Shown piece by piece: positions 8,748-17,311 of a stretch of DNA of 64,000 nt. Under the pieces are notes generated by a model. The model was not told the origin of the DNA, ran no database searches, and saw only the letters and a program-made list of their open reading frames with translations. The DNA is from SZUA-37 sp964472525. Its GTDB lineage: Bacteria > Pseudomonadota > Gammaproteobacteria > UBA6429 > Thiohalophilaceae. The stretch is taken from positions 1 through 64,000 of the forward strand of contig CAYYLL010000004.1 of assembly GCA_964472525.1 (NCBI GenBank), given 5' to 3'. Position 1 is the stretch's first letter; every line of letters begins with the position of its first letter. The translations under genes and the position numbers were made by a program.

Positions 8748-9229
8748 GATGATTTATTTAAAAATAATAAAATGGTTGAAATAAGATAACGTAGCGAAAT
8801 ATTAATAAAGGCAACGGGGATAATAACTTCTGTCAACCATACGGGCACTTTAGAGAAGGCCGACACACCGTCTTGATATTCAATTAAAACAAAGCTAACG
8901 CTATACCAAGCCACAATACCACAAACCGCCGCAGTAAATAAAAACACAACTGCCTGCACATACGGTTTTATTTTTTTAGATAAATATTTAAGACCTATTT
9001 CGATATTAATATGCTCGTTGTTACGGCTTGCATACATTGCACCAAACATGCCTATCCATAATACGATAATACGCAACAATACATCACCCCAGACAATGCC
9101 GGAATCAAAAAAATTACGTAGAAATATTTGCAACACAGCCAATACGATAGCTGTAAATAGCATACCAATCAGAATAAAATCTTCCAGTTTTAATAATGCT
9201 GATCTTGCTGAATTTAATTTTTTTAACAC
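8744..9229 (-). CDS. TRAP transporter small permease (DctQ family)
   Basis: A 161-residue four-helix membrane protein of the DctQ family, which pairs with DctM. Helices are seen at about 15-37, 50-66, 90-112 and 130-155. The segment between helices 2 and 3 has the usual RNNEHINIEIGLKYL feature (the family R-x-x-E-H-I-x-V/I-x pattern). The gene lies 14 bases downstream of the binding-protein gene and overlaps DctM by four bases. Confidence 0.92.
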   Translation of the reverse strand: MLKKLNSARSALLKLEDFILIGMLFTAIVLAVLQIFLRNFFDSGIVWGDVLLRIIVLWIGMFGAMYASRNNEHINIEIGLKYLSKKIKPYVQAVVFLFTAAVCGIVAWYSVSFVLIEYQDGVSAFSKVPVWLTEVIIPVAFINISLRYLISTILLFLNKSS

Positions 9230-9243
9230 ACGAACTCTTTTAC

Positions 9244-10242
9244 TTATTTGGAATGAAAGTCATGTAATAGTTTATCTACTTTGTTAACAATACCTTTGCT
9301 TACACGACCGACATCAATCATATGCTGTTCTGATTTTTTTGCATATACCTGCCATTCTTTAACCTGTTTAGCCGATGGCTTGATAAATTTTATACCTTGG
9401 TTTTTTAACGCTGCCAATGCCGCTTTATTGTCCTTTCTATTGATAACATCGAGTTCTTTAAAAATATGCGTCATGACTTCAGTTATAGCTTTACGGTCTT
9501 CAGGCTTTGCTTTGTTAAAAGCTTTATTACTAATAGCCAGTACACCATAGGAATAAAGTATGGGAAGGTCGGTAATATATTTAATCTGCGTATACCATTG
9601 TAATGCAAGCGCACCAATAGGCGAAGCAGCAATAGTATCGATTAAACCGGTTTGCAAACCGGCTAGCACATCACCCAATGGTAATGGGATAGGGGTAACG
9701 TTAAAAGCACTGATTGCATCCAGAGCAACTTCATCATTTGCAGGTATCCATGCTTTTTGCTTGCGCAAGGATTCAACACTATCAACTGGACTCTTTGATG
9801 ACATAATATAGGCAAAACCTGCTTCTGCAAAACCAAACGTGGTAAACCCACCCTTCTTAATGCCTTTTTGTATCGTTGCATCTAGATGTTTGCGGACATA
9901 TTCTATTGCCGCAGGCGACTGGTATTTCATAACCAGACTATAAACCTGATTGTCCTTGTAAAACCGGGTCATCACTCCACCCGTTAACGCCCCACCCTGC
10001 AACTGACCAATACGAATTTTACGTAATACCGCGTTACTGTCGCCCATTACACCACCGGGATAAAATTTAAATTTTATCCGCCCATCGGTACGTTTTTTAA
10101 TTTCTTTTGCAGCGTTTCTTAATTTACTCATCCAGACAGAACCATCCGGTGACAAAGTTGCTATTTTGTAGGTAACCGCTTGAGCCGCATCTGCAAATAA
10201 AGCAAGACTTGCACACAACATAACAATATAAATTCGTTTCAT
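9244..10242 (-). CDS. TRAP transporter periplasmic binding protein (DctP family)
   Basis: A periplasmic solute receptor of 332 residues from the ATG at 10242, chosen because it starts a clean signal peptide (positive MKR, hydrophobic core, cleavage after about residue 22 at AQA). A further in-frame ATG at 10281 would put 13 polar residues before it. DctP landmarks are KIATLSPDGSVWMSKL at the mature N-terminus, KFYPGGVMGDSN, and GLIDTIAASPIGAL in the second lobe. It sits between the TatT lipoprotein gene and the two permease genes. Because TatT occurs with it, the ligand may be lipophilic or a small organic acid (inference from the Treponema TatT/TatP work). Confidence 0.93.
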   Translation of the reverse strand: MKRIYIVMLCASLALFADAAQAVTYKIATLSPDGSVWMSKLRNAAKEIKKRTDGRIKFKFYPGGVMGDSNAVLRKIRIGQLQGGALTGGVMTRFYKDNQVYSLVMKYQSPAAIEYVRKHLDATIQKGIKKGGFTTFGFAEAGFAYIMSSKSPVDSVESLRKQKAWIPANDEVALDAISAFNVTPIPLPLGDVLAGLQTGLIDTIAASPIGALALQWYTQIKYITDLPILYSYGVLAISNKAFNKAKPEDRKAITEVMTHIFKELDVINRKDNKAALAALKNQGIKFIKPSAKQVKEWQVYAKKSEQHMIDVGRVSKGIVNKVDKLLHDFHSK

Positions 10243-10289
10243 GATTATTCCATTTTTAATTTCAATTTTAATTTTTAACAAAGTAAAGA

Positions 10290-11177
10290 CTAAAAATAGT
10301 CATCACTGTCAGCCAGTAATTCTTTTGCCTGAGATTGAGCCAGTGTATTCATTAAGGTTAAATCAGGCACAACAGGATTGGAATCTAAAACCTCTTTTAG
10401 CAACCGAACATATAACTTTTTATTGAAAACAAGCTTTGCATATTTTTCAGCATACAATACTTTTGCCATTAGATTTTTATTTTTAGACAACGCAATGGCC
10501 TTTTCAAAATGCTTACGCCCAATTTCGGGTTTACCACCAAGCCCCGGAGGTAATAAAGTTGATAGAACCGCCAGATATAAATGTACACCACCTTGCTTAT
10601 AGTCTGGATTGAGTTCAAGTAGTTTGTTAAAAATAATTTTAACCCTTGCCAGTTCGGCAACAGCATTCCAATTGCTACTGTTGTTTTGTATCCAGCCTGC
10701 CCAAGTAGTACCTAGTACATACCAATTAGCAACATCATCTTGGCCTATCGTCGCTAATAATTTTTTGAATTTATCAAAAGAAAGTTTTCGTAATTGACAA
10801 TAATCGACATTGCTGGCACAAACTGCACGTAAGGCATAATCCAACGCATGTGTTGACATTTTACTTGCACGTTTCTTATTTTTAACAAAAATACTCGCAT
10901 AAGCACTGTGCAATACCGCAGCAGAGCGTAGCAAGGATTCATTATCCGAGCCATCCCTTAAAAAACTGCTTACTAATAACAAATAAGATGGCGCACCATC
11001 CGCCACTGTTTTTGGATCATCCGAATTAAGAATCGTGCTGGATAAATTTTGTGCCATTTTGCTGGTTAAGGGCGAAATAATATACGAACAGCCGCTGCTT
11101 AACACAAGTAAAACCAGACCAAAGAGAAGACCAACCAGTCGATAATAGGAGAGCTTACTTTTGAATAAATTACACAT
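10290..11177 (-). CDS. TRAP transporter TatT-component lipoprotein
   Basis: A 295-residue lipoprotein with a leader ending in SSGC (lipid Cys near residue 30) and an all-helical body. It matches the TatT family (TRAP-associated T component), recognisable from SYLLLVSSFLRD, LHSAYASIF, the LGTTWAGWI segment and YKQGGVHLYLAVLSTLLPPGLGGKPE. TatT proteins form a cryptic TPR scaffold, trimeric in the Treponema example, that binds the TRAP receptor and has a hydrophobic pore. The receptor gene follows 47 bases downstream, fitting that partnership. It is the first gene of the TRAP operon. Confidence 0.85.
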   Translation of the reverse strand: MCNLFKSKLSYYRLVGLLFGLVLLVLSSGCSYIISPLTSKMAQNLSSTILNSDDPKTVADGAPSYLLLVSSFLRDGSDNESLLRSAAVLHSAYASIFVKNKKRASKMSTHALDYALRAVCASNVDYCQLRKLSFDKFKKLLATIGQDDVANWYVLGTTWAGWIQNNSSNWNAVAELARVKIIFNKLLELNPDYKQGGVHLYLAVLSTLLPPGLGGKPEIGRKHFEKAIALSKNKNLMAKVLYAEKYAKLVFNKKLYVRLLKEVLDSNPVVPDLTLMNTLAQSQAKELLADSDDYF

Positions 11178-11294
11178 CGTTATATATAAAGGTATAAAAG
11201 GCCGAATAATAAGGATTTTAGGACAATAGGTAAAGTCCTTCGTTCACGGTTTTTGACTTAGCGCAAATATATATAGAGAAATGCCTAATTGCGC

Positions 11295-11849
11295 CTAAAA
11301 AAGTTCAATATCGTTATCTTCTTTATAATTTTCACGTGCCTCTTTCAGAATTTCGCCCACTGACTTACCGGCTAAAATGGCATCGAACATGGCTAAATCT
11401 GAATCGAGTGTATATTTGGATTTAATCATTTCCTGCAAGCCTTTCCATTCGTAAGGGTCGTTAATACGCGCGTCGTTATCCACTAATGCAGTCATTTCAG
11501 CCAGACTTTTGGATACATGCACCAGTCGTTGGGTTAATCGGTCATAAAATTGGAAAGCAACAATCGCTTCGTTCACTTTTGTTGAAACCGCATCCCAGTT
11601 ACGCAAAATAGTCTCTTTAATACTACTATCTTCTAAATCGCTAGCAGCAGTGCCCATGGTTGAGATACTCGCAGCCAGCGAGGTAAAGGAATGGGTTAAC
11701 GTACTCACTGAATCGTCCCCATCGGACATGGCATGTTCCAGACGTGCCACGGACAAGTTCAACATTTTGACTGTTTCGCGAATATGACTCCAGTCCACCA
11801 GCCCACCATCCACTCCCTGATACTCTGTTTTCTGTTCAGAATTACCCAT
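11295..11849 (-). CDS. Helical protein resembling CheZ-type proteins, acidic ELF tail
   Basis: A 184-residue cytoplasmic, nearly all-helical protein, not assigned to a named family with certainty. Two long amphipathic helices span about 20-120. The segment AIVAFQFYDRLTQRLVHV resembles the FQD/Q-D motif helix of CheZ-like chemotaxis phosphatases, but the catalytic pattern is not exact. The protein ends in an acidic-hydrophobic tail, DNDIELF, a kind of C-terminal peptide seen on chemotaxis or polarity-linked proteins. It stands alone, divergent from typA with about 160 bases between the two starts. A regulatory or protein-binding role is likely; enzymatic function is not claimed. Confidence 0.6.
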   Translation of the reverse strand: MGNSEQKTEYQGVDGGLVDWSHIRETVKMLNLSVARLEHAMSDGDDSVSTLTHSFTSLAASISTMGTAASDLEDSSIKETILRNWDAVSTKVNEAIVAFQFYDRLTQRLVHVSKSLAEMTALVDNDARINDPYEWKGLQEMIKSKYTLDSDLAMFDAILAGKSVGEILKEARENYKEDNDIELF

Positions 11850-11904
11850 TTTTCCTCCCTTAAATCGCCATTGAGGCTTACTTTATCGGTAAAGTATAAA
11901 AAAA

Positions 11905-11933
11905 CCTTAATCTTTGCTCAATTAGGGTATAAT
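11905..11933 (+). promoter_or_regulatory. Candidate typA promoter with TATAAT -10 box
   Basis: A perfect TATAAT at 11928-11933 stands about 80 bases before the chosen typA start. No good -35 hexamer sits at 17 bases upstream (only a weak CCTTAA at 11905-11910), so the promoter is plausible but unproven. Confidence 0.35.
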
Positions 11934-12011
11934 GCGCGGCTTTTACCTCCCTGGGATGATCCGGGCACAATTTCAGCAACACTACTTCAATACACACACT
12001 CGGAGCCGCTT

Positions 12012-13835
12012 GTGGATTCACTGCAAAACCTAAGAAATATCGCCATTATTGCCCACGTCGATCACGGTAAAACGACCTTAGTTGACAAGCTGTTAGAGCA
12101 AACCCATACGCTCGAAACACGCGGCGAAGCGCAAGAACGTATTATGGACTCGAATGAACTCGAGAAAGAGCGCGGTATTACTATTTTGTCAAAAAATACA
12201 GCCGTAGAGTGGAATGGACACCGTATTAACATCGTCGACACCCCTGGCCATGCTGATTTTGGTGGTGAAGTGGAGCGTGTATTGTCGATGGTCGACTCGG
12301 TATTATTACTGGTGGATGCGGTTGAAGGCCCCATGCCTCAAACCCGCTTCGTAACCCAAAAAGCTCTCGCTCGCGGCCTACGCCCGATTGTTGTGGTGAA
12401 TAAAATTGACCGTGATGGCGCACGTCCTCACTGGGCGCTTGACCAAACTTTTGAATTATTTGATCGGCTCGGTGCAACCGATGAGCAGCTCGATTTTCCT
12501 GTTATTTATGCCTCGGGCCTTGCCGGTTATTCTGGCTTGGAAGAAACGGTTCGCGAAGGTGATATGACGCCATTGTTCGAAACCATCGTTTCACACGTAA
12601 AAGCACCCGATGTGGATCCAGACGGCCCATTACAATTGCAAGTCAGCTCGCTCGATTACAATACTTACACGGGTGTTATCGGTATCGCCCGTATTGCGCG
12701 TGGTAAAGTCACAACTAACACAGCCGTCACATTAATCAATACGGAAGGCAAAACACGTAATGCGCGTATCCAGCAAGTATTACGCTTAATGGGTGTGCAG
12801 CGAACTGAAATTCCCGAAGCCTCGGCAGGCGATATTATTGCCTTTACCGGTATTGATGGCCTGAATATTTCGGACACGCTTTGTGACCCAAACAATGTCG
12901 AAGCCTTACCGCCACTGTCGATTGATGAACCGACGGTTAGCATGACTTTTCAGGTAAATAAATCACCGTTTGCCGGTAAAGAAGGCAAGTTTGTCACCTC
13001 ACGCCAAATTAAAGAACGCCTTGATCGTGAATTGATTGCTAACGTTGCGCTGCGAGTTGAGCAGCTCGATGACCCAGATAAATTTCGTGTATCTGGCCGA
13101 GGTGAATTGCACCTATCTATTTTAATTGAAACCATGCGCCGCGAAGGTTTTGAATTGGGCGTATCCCGCCCGGAAGTTATTTTTAAAGAAGTGGATGGCA
13201 AACGGTTAGAGCCTTACGAACAGCTTACCGTGGACGTACAGGAAGAACACCAAGGAACCGTGATGGAAAAACTCGGCGAACGTGGTGGCGAATTGACTAA
13301 CATGATGCCCGATGGACACGGACGCGTTCGTGTCGATTACACTATTCCCGCACGCGGTTTAATTGGTTTCCGTACCGAGTTTTTAACAGCCACTCAAGGT
13401 AGCGGCTTAATTTACAGTGTCTTCGATAAATACGATGAAGCCAAACCCGGCACCATTGGTCAGCGTTTAAATGGCGTACTGGTTTCTAATGCACAAGGTA
13501 AAGCACTGGCTTATTCTTTATTTAACTTACAAGAGCGTGGCCGTTTATTTATGGGCCATGCCGAAGAAGTTTATGAAGGTATGATTATCGGTATCCATTC
13601 ACGCGATAACGATTTAGTGGTTAACCCGACCAAGGCAAAACAACTGAATAATATTCGTGCTGCGGGTACCGATGAAAACCTGATCTTGTCACCACCGATT
13701 CGTATGAGTCTGGAACAGGCACTGGAATTTGTTGATGATGACGAACTGGTCGAAGTAACACCAGAGTCCATTCGTATTCGCAAGAAGATGCTGCAAGAAA
13801 ACGAACGTAAACGTGCTTCGCGTCCACCAAAATAA
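12012..13835 (+). CDS. typA: Translational GTPase TypA/BipA
   Basis: Ribosome-associated GTPase of the elongation-factor family, involved in 50S assembly and stress or cold adaptation. The frame is open further upstream, but the GTG at 12012 gives 607 residues, the usual TypA length, begins right before LRNIAIIAHVDHGKTT (G1), and has a CGGAG ribosome site. Further motifs are G2 RGITI, G3 DTPGHADFGGEVERVL and G4 NKID. EF-G-like domains II, III and V follow, then the TypA-specific C-terminal domain. The gene stands alone: a divergent helical protein upstream and a terminator-like hairpin 20 bases past the stop. Confidence 0.97.
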   Translation: MDSLQNLRNIAIIAHVDHGKTTLVDKLLEQTHTLETRGEAQERIMDSNELEKERGITILSKNTAVEWNGHRINIVDTPGHADFGGEVERVLSMVDSVLLLVDAVEGPMPQTRFVTQKALARGLRPIVVVNKIDRDGARPHWALDQTFELFDRLGATDEQLDFPVIYASGLAGYSGLEETVREGDMTPLFETIVSHVKAPDVDPDGPLQLQVSSLDYNTYTGVIGIARIARGKVTTNTAVTLINTEGKTRNARIQQVLRLMGVQRTEIPEASAGDIIAFTGIDGLNISDTLCDPNNVEALPPLSIDEPTVSMTFQVNKSPFAGKEGKFVTSRQIKERLDRELIANVALRVEQLDDPDKFRVSGRGELHLSILIETMRREGFELGVSRPEVIFKEVDGKRLEPYEQLTVDVQEEHQGTVMEKLGERGGELTNMMPDGHGRVRVDYTIPARGLIGFRTEFLTATQGSGLIYSVFDKYDEAKPGTIGQRLNGVLVSNAQGKALAYSLFNLQERGRLFMGHAEEVYEGMIIGIHSRDNDLVVNPTKAKQLNNIRAAGTDENLILSPPIRMSLEQALEFVDDDELVEVTPESIRIRKKMLQENERKRASRPPK

Positions 13836-13855
13836 TCTAAGCTTCATATAAATAA

Positions 13856-13883
13856 AGATTGTCGCGCGATAGCGCGACAATCT
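13856..13883. terminator. Hairpin between typA and the convergent PNPOx-like gene
   Basis: A perfect 12-base-pair inverted repeat (arms 13856-13867 and 13872-13883, GC-rich core TCGCGC) with a four-base loop. It lies between two convergent stops and probably ends both transcripts; the T-run on either side is weak. Confidence 0.7.
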
Positions 13884-13896
13884 AGCTTTGTATTAA

Positions 13897-14445
13897 TTAA
13901 TCATCATCCACAATATGTGTTACCAACCCATCAATGCTTAATTGATTCTTATCTCGCCAATATTGTTTAATTTTATCTTCACCTTTTTTTGTTGCCCATT
14001 CATTTAACAATTCTCTATCTTCTACATAATCCATATAAGGCACCCCCATACCGCAAGACGTTTGCACTAAATCTATCGTCACATCAAAAATCTGCCGTGC
14101 ACCAGGTAGCGGTTTTAGTAAACCGTACAATTCATCCCATTCCGTATCATCCGGATGAATAACTCGTGCATTACCGTATAAACGTAATATCAATGGTGGC
14201 CCTTCAAAAGCGGTAAACATAATTGTCATACGTGGTGATTGCAGAACATGTGCGGCTGTTTCGTTACCACTACCGGTCACATTCAACCAAATAACTCTAT
14301 TCTTATTAATGACTTTTAATGAATCCATTCCCTTCGGAGAAAGGTTGATTCGACTATCTTCTGTTGCCGTCGCAACAAAAAAAATATGCTGATGGTTTAT
14401 AAATGAAATAAGCTTGTCCGAAATCTCAGAATACTGTGTTGCCAT
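13897..14445 (-). CDS. Pyridoxamine 5'-phosphate oxidase-like flavin protein
   Basis: A 182-residue split-barrel flavoprotein of the PNPOx-like superfamily. The N-terminal 130 residues show the barrel pattern (HIFFVATATEDSRINLSPKG, VIWLNVTGSGNETAAHVL, MTIMFTAFEGPP, ILRLYGNARVI), typical of F420- or FMN-binding reductases that are not true PdxH enzymes. Real pyridoxine-oxidase substrate residues are not obvious. The gene lies 21 bases downstream of the VOC gene on the same strand, so the two may be cotranscribed. Substrate unknown. Confidence 0.85.
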   Translation of the reverse strand: MATQYSEISDKLISFINHQHIFFVATATEDSRINLSPKGMDSLKVINKNRVIWLNVTGSGNETAAHVLQSPRMTIMFTAFEGPPLILRLYGNARVIHPDDTEWDELYGLLKPLPGARQIFDVTIDLVQTSCGMGVPYMDYVEDRELLNEWATKKGEDKIKQYWRDKNQLSIDGLVTHIVDDD

Positions 14446-14466
14446 AATAATTCCTTCTATATTGAA

Positions 14467-14820
14467 TTACTTATCAGACCATACGGCATACTCATTACCA
14501 TTCGGGTCAACAAAATGAAAACGCCGTCCACCCGGAAATTCAAAAATTGGTTTTATAATATGACCACCAGCAGACTCTATTTTGCTTAGGGTTTGCTCTA
14601 GCGCCTCACTATAAATAACAACCAATGCACTACCAGATTTTGTTGCTACCACTAAGTCTGATTTAAAAAAACCGCCCGCCAATCCAGCATTTGAGAAAGC
14701 AGAGTATTCAGGACCATAATCAACAAAAGTCCAATTAAAAACTACCGTGAAAAACTCTTTTGTTACCGCGATATTTTTAGACGGAAACTCAACATAATTA
14801 ATTTTTTCATGTTCTGACAT
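14467..14820 (-). CDS. VOC (glyoxalase/bleomycin-resistance) family protein
   Basis: A 117-residue single-module vicinal-oxygen-chelate protein. From the ATG at 14820 it begins MSEHEKINYVEFPSKNI, the standard first strand; an upstream ATG at 14862 would add 14 atypical residues. The second half carries GGHIIKPIFEFPGGRRFHFVDPNGNEYAVW, with the usual D-P-x-G-N-x-x-x-x-W ending. Metal-ligand residues are only partly like glyoxalase I, so it is best called a VOC protein of unknown substrate. Confidence 0.85.
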   Translation of the reverse strand: MSEHEKINYVEFPSKNIAVTKEFFTVVFNWTFVDYGPEYSAFSNAGLAGGFFKSDLVVATKSGSALVVIYSEALEQTLSKIESAGGHIIKPIFEFPGGRRFHFVDPNGNEYAVWSDK

Positions 14821-14865
14821 ACTATTTATCCTTAAAAATTTACTAAACATAGAGCATATCATAAA

Positions 14866-14900
14866 GCATAAAAAAGGCCTTACATAAAATGTAAGGCCTT
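14866..14900 (-). terminator. Rho-independent terminator of the spondin-domain gene
   Basis: A perfect 12-base-pair stem (14874-14885 with 14889-14900, arm AAGGCCTTACAT) and three-base loop, followed on the minus strand by a run of T (the A-run at 14870-14875 on plus). It lies 20 bases past the stop of the spondin-domain gene. Confidence 0.85.
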
Positions 14901-14920
14901 AATCAAAATAGCGTTTAATT

Positions 14921-15607
14921 TTATTTATGTGACATACGTTTAATAGTAATTTTGGCTACCGGATTACGCCAATCAAACTTGGTTTTATCTAAATCAGCAA
15001 TCCCTTGGATACCGGGGTGAATATGCACAAAACCCTCTCCTGTTTCAGGGTTAGTGCCTTCGCCAGAGCAGACAAAACCGGGGCCAGGGATAGAAACACA
15101 TAACTCATCATTTAGCTCGCTGCCTGCGTCATAAGCAGGCGAGTAAACCGTTTTAGTATGCTTTTTTTTGCCCACATACAAGCCATTAACCGCAAAGAAA
15201 GCATCATTCGAAGGCACTAGCATTGCTGCAACACTGATAAAGGCATTTTTTCTGTTCATACGCACTTTAAGTGTGACCGATTTACCGGGAGGCAAAGCAC
15301 CGGATGCTTGAGCAATATCCAGAGCCTTTCCGGTATTTAATAACGACTCTTTAAGTGGATTAGAATTACCACTTTCAGCCAATATTTCAAGCTCGGTACT
15401 TGCAGATTCACCTAAATTAAATAACTTAACCCCTTTGCGATGTGATGCAACCATAATAGGGGTAAAAAATTCACCATGAGAAATATTGGTGATCGTCACT
15501 GTATAAATTTTTTCATTATCGTACCTTTCTGATGCCATTGTATCGCATGAAGCAAGTGCCACACCCAATAAGATAACCATCGATACTTTTGTAATAAAAG
15601 ATTTCAT
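14921..15607 (-). CDS. Spondin-domain lipoprotein
   Basis: A 228-residue exported protein: leader with lipobox-like LASC (Cys near residue 21), then a spondin_N-type domain recognised by YTVTITNISHGEFFTPIMVASH, a GNSNPL element, GKSVTLKV and the SMLVPSNDAF-type element (here AAMLVPSNDAFFAVNGL). Bacterial spondin-domain proteins are secreted or surface proteins of largely unknown role, probably adhesive or matrix-related. The gene is 130 bases downstream of the histidine kinase gene and ends at a strong terminator. Its upstream region carries the same TCACA direct repeat as the response-regulator gene, suggesting it is a target of that system. Confidence 0.8.
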   Translation of the reverse strand: MKSFITKVSMVILLGVALASCDTMASERYDNEKIYTVTITNISHGEFFTPIMVASHRKGVKLFNLGESASTELEILAESGNSNPLKESLLNTGKALDIAQASGALPPGKSVTLKVRMNRKNAFISVAAMLVPSNDAFFAVNGLYVGKKKHTKTVYSPAYDAGSELNDELCVSIPGPGFVCSGEGTNPETGEGFVHIHPGIQGIADLDKTKFDWRNPVAKITIKRMSHK

Positions 15608-15701
15608 TTAATTTAACTCCTTGTTGAAATATATTTTGATTTATAGCCAGCCAATACAACATGCTGAATACAAATCATCGCAACAAGTGTTAACAATAGA
15701 G

Positions 15702-15718
15702 TCACACAAAAATCACAA
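15702..15718. promoter_or_regulatory. Direct repeat TCACA-N6-TCACA upstream of the spondin gene
   Basis: TCACA at 15702-15706 and again at 15713-15717, 11 bases apart, about 95 bases before the spondin-domain start. The same 11-base-spaced repeat lies before the response-regulator gene (18111-18127). Spacing near one helical turn is what OmpR/PhoB-type regulators bind. Binding itself is inferred. Confidence 0.5.
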
Positions 15719-15738
15719 ATTGATAACGATTTATTATT

Positions 15739-17292
15739 TCATACCACATAAATCTGCATGGAAAATGAAAAAATAGTTCCTTTATTAATAGTACTTTGCA
15801 CCTTGATTTTAGAACCGTGTAACTCAAGAATTCGTTTTGTAATAGCCAAACCCAAGCCCGAACTGTGGTTAATTAATCGACTAATACTGACCATATTATT
15901 ATTTTCAGTATCTGGCTTTTGCGATGTTGTACGGCTTTTATCGACACGATAAAATCGGTCAAAAATATGTTTAATTTCCTCTGCAGGAATACCATGCCCC
16001 GTATCAGCTACTTTTATTAATACCTTGTCTCCATCAGAGGTAAACCCAAGTGAAATTTTTCCACCCCGAGGGGTATGCCGCAAAGCATTTTCAATTAAAT
16101 TTTCAAGCACTCGTTGGATCATTCCAATATCAGCATGTACCCAAACACTGGTATCCTGACAACAAACACTTAAATCAATATTATTTTCTTTTGCACGCAA
16201 CTGAAATTTTTGCCCGATGTCGTGCATAAGCTCACCTAATGAAAATGGTTCGGCATAAACAACCGACTCACAAGAATCGAGTTTAGCCAATTCAAACAAC
16301 TCATCCACCAAAGTGCTTAAACGTTTACTTTGTGCTAGTGCAATATCTAAATACTGTTTCTGCTCCTGTTTACTGGCAGAACCTTTCATCGACAAGGTTT
16401 CAATATAACTTTGCAATGTTGCCAGAGGTGTTCGCAAATCATGCGAAACATTGGCAATTAATTCTCTACGCTGATTATCATTATGTTTAAGTTTTAAAAT
16501 TTGTCGATCTAAGCGATCTGCCATCTGATTAAATTGAAGACCTAACTGCTCAACTTCATCACCATGAAGATTTCTAACCGGATAACGCTCTAATCTTAAT
16601 TCTTGATCTTTATTTTTAATATCTATGTTTGCACCACCCGCACCAGAATAATTATGAATAACATCTGTCAGCCGTTTTAAACGACGTGTTAATAATGCAA
16701 ATATCCCTAAGCCAACAATTAATACAAAAGCAAACATTAGCACTAAACTTATAACGCTATTACTTAAAATATAACTATTTTTTATTTGTTCAAAAACAGT
16801 ATCGTGATCTTCACCTGCAAGCACAATATACAGATACCCTTCCAGTTTCCCTTTTATCGGGATACGTGCGGCAGAAAAAACTTTTTGTCTTGAATTATTA
16901 CGCGGATCATCTCCCATTAAAGGATAAACATGATCTCCATTAATAAATTCTTTGATTGGAACAAGATTAACTTTTTTGCGTTTTATTTTTTCATCCAGAG
17001 CATGATAACCAATAATATAACCCTGCTCATCCAATAAATATATTTCAATACTTGGGTTGATAACCATCAACATATGAAGTAAATGTTTAAGTGCCTTTTT
17101 ATTAACTCCCTGTTTGGTAAGTAGCTGTTCTTCTGCTACCATATTCTTAGCTAAGGTACGGTTAAGTTTTTGAGTTGCTTCTTGCTGATACATTTCACTG
17201 CTATAGCGTAAAGCAAAAAAACCAACAGCGGCCAGAACAACAACAATAAAGAGAAGGGTGACAACAAGTTTACTATAGAGTGTTTTAAACAT
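15739..17292 (-). CDS. Sensor histidine kinase (two-component)
   Basis: A 517-residue membrane sensor kinase. A transmembrane helix at about 8-28 and a second at about 170-198 flank a periplasmic sensor of some 140 residues, rich in charged residues and not recognised as a named ligand domain (possibly dCache/PAS-like: EIYLLDEQGYIIGYHAL). HAMP follows (about 200-270), then the HisKA helix ELIANVSHDLRTPLATL with phospho-acceptor His284, and the HATPase domain with N-box NLIENALRHTP, G1 VADTGHGIP, F-box and G2 GLGLAITKRI. It lies 19 bases after the response-regulator gene. Substrate or signal unknown. Confidence 0.93.
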   Translation of the reverse strand: MFKTLYSKLVVTLLFIVVVLAAVGFFALRYSSEMYQQEATQKLNRTLAKNMVAEEQLLTKQGVNKKALKHLLHMLMVINPSIEIYLLDEQGYIIGYHALDEKIKRKKVNLVPIKEFINGDHVYPLMGDDPRNNSRQKVFSAARIPIKGKLEGYLYIVLAGEDHDTVFEQIKNSYILSNSVISLVLMFAFVLIVGLGIFALLTRRLKRLTDVIHNYSGAGGANIDIKNKDQELRLERYPVRNLHGDEVEQLGLQFNQMADRLDRQILKLKHNDNQRRELIANVSHDLRTPLATLQSYIETLSMKGSASKQEQKQYLDIALAQSKRLSTLVDELFELAKLDSCESVVYAEPFSLGELMHDIGQKFQLRAKENNIDLSVCCQDTSVWVHADIGMIQRVLENLIENALRHTPRGGKISLGFTSDGDKVLIKVADTGHGIPAEEIKHIFDRFYRVDKSRTTSQKPDTENNNMVSISRLINHSSGLGLAITKRILELHGSKIKVQSTINKGTIFSFSMQIYVV

Positions 17293-17311
17293 TTATTTTA
17301 CAACATAACAA

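Noticed and set aside
11733..12011. In-frame upstream extension of typA (93 codons)
   Set aside because: It covers the promoter and the divergent gene's start and is not part of TypA; the GTG at 12012 gives the normal length.
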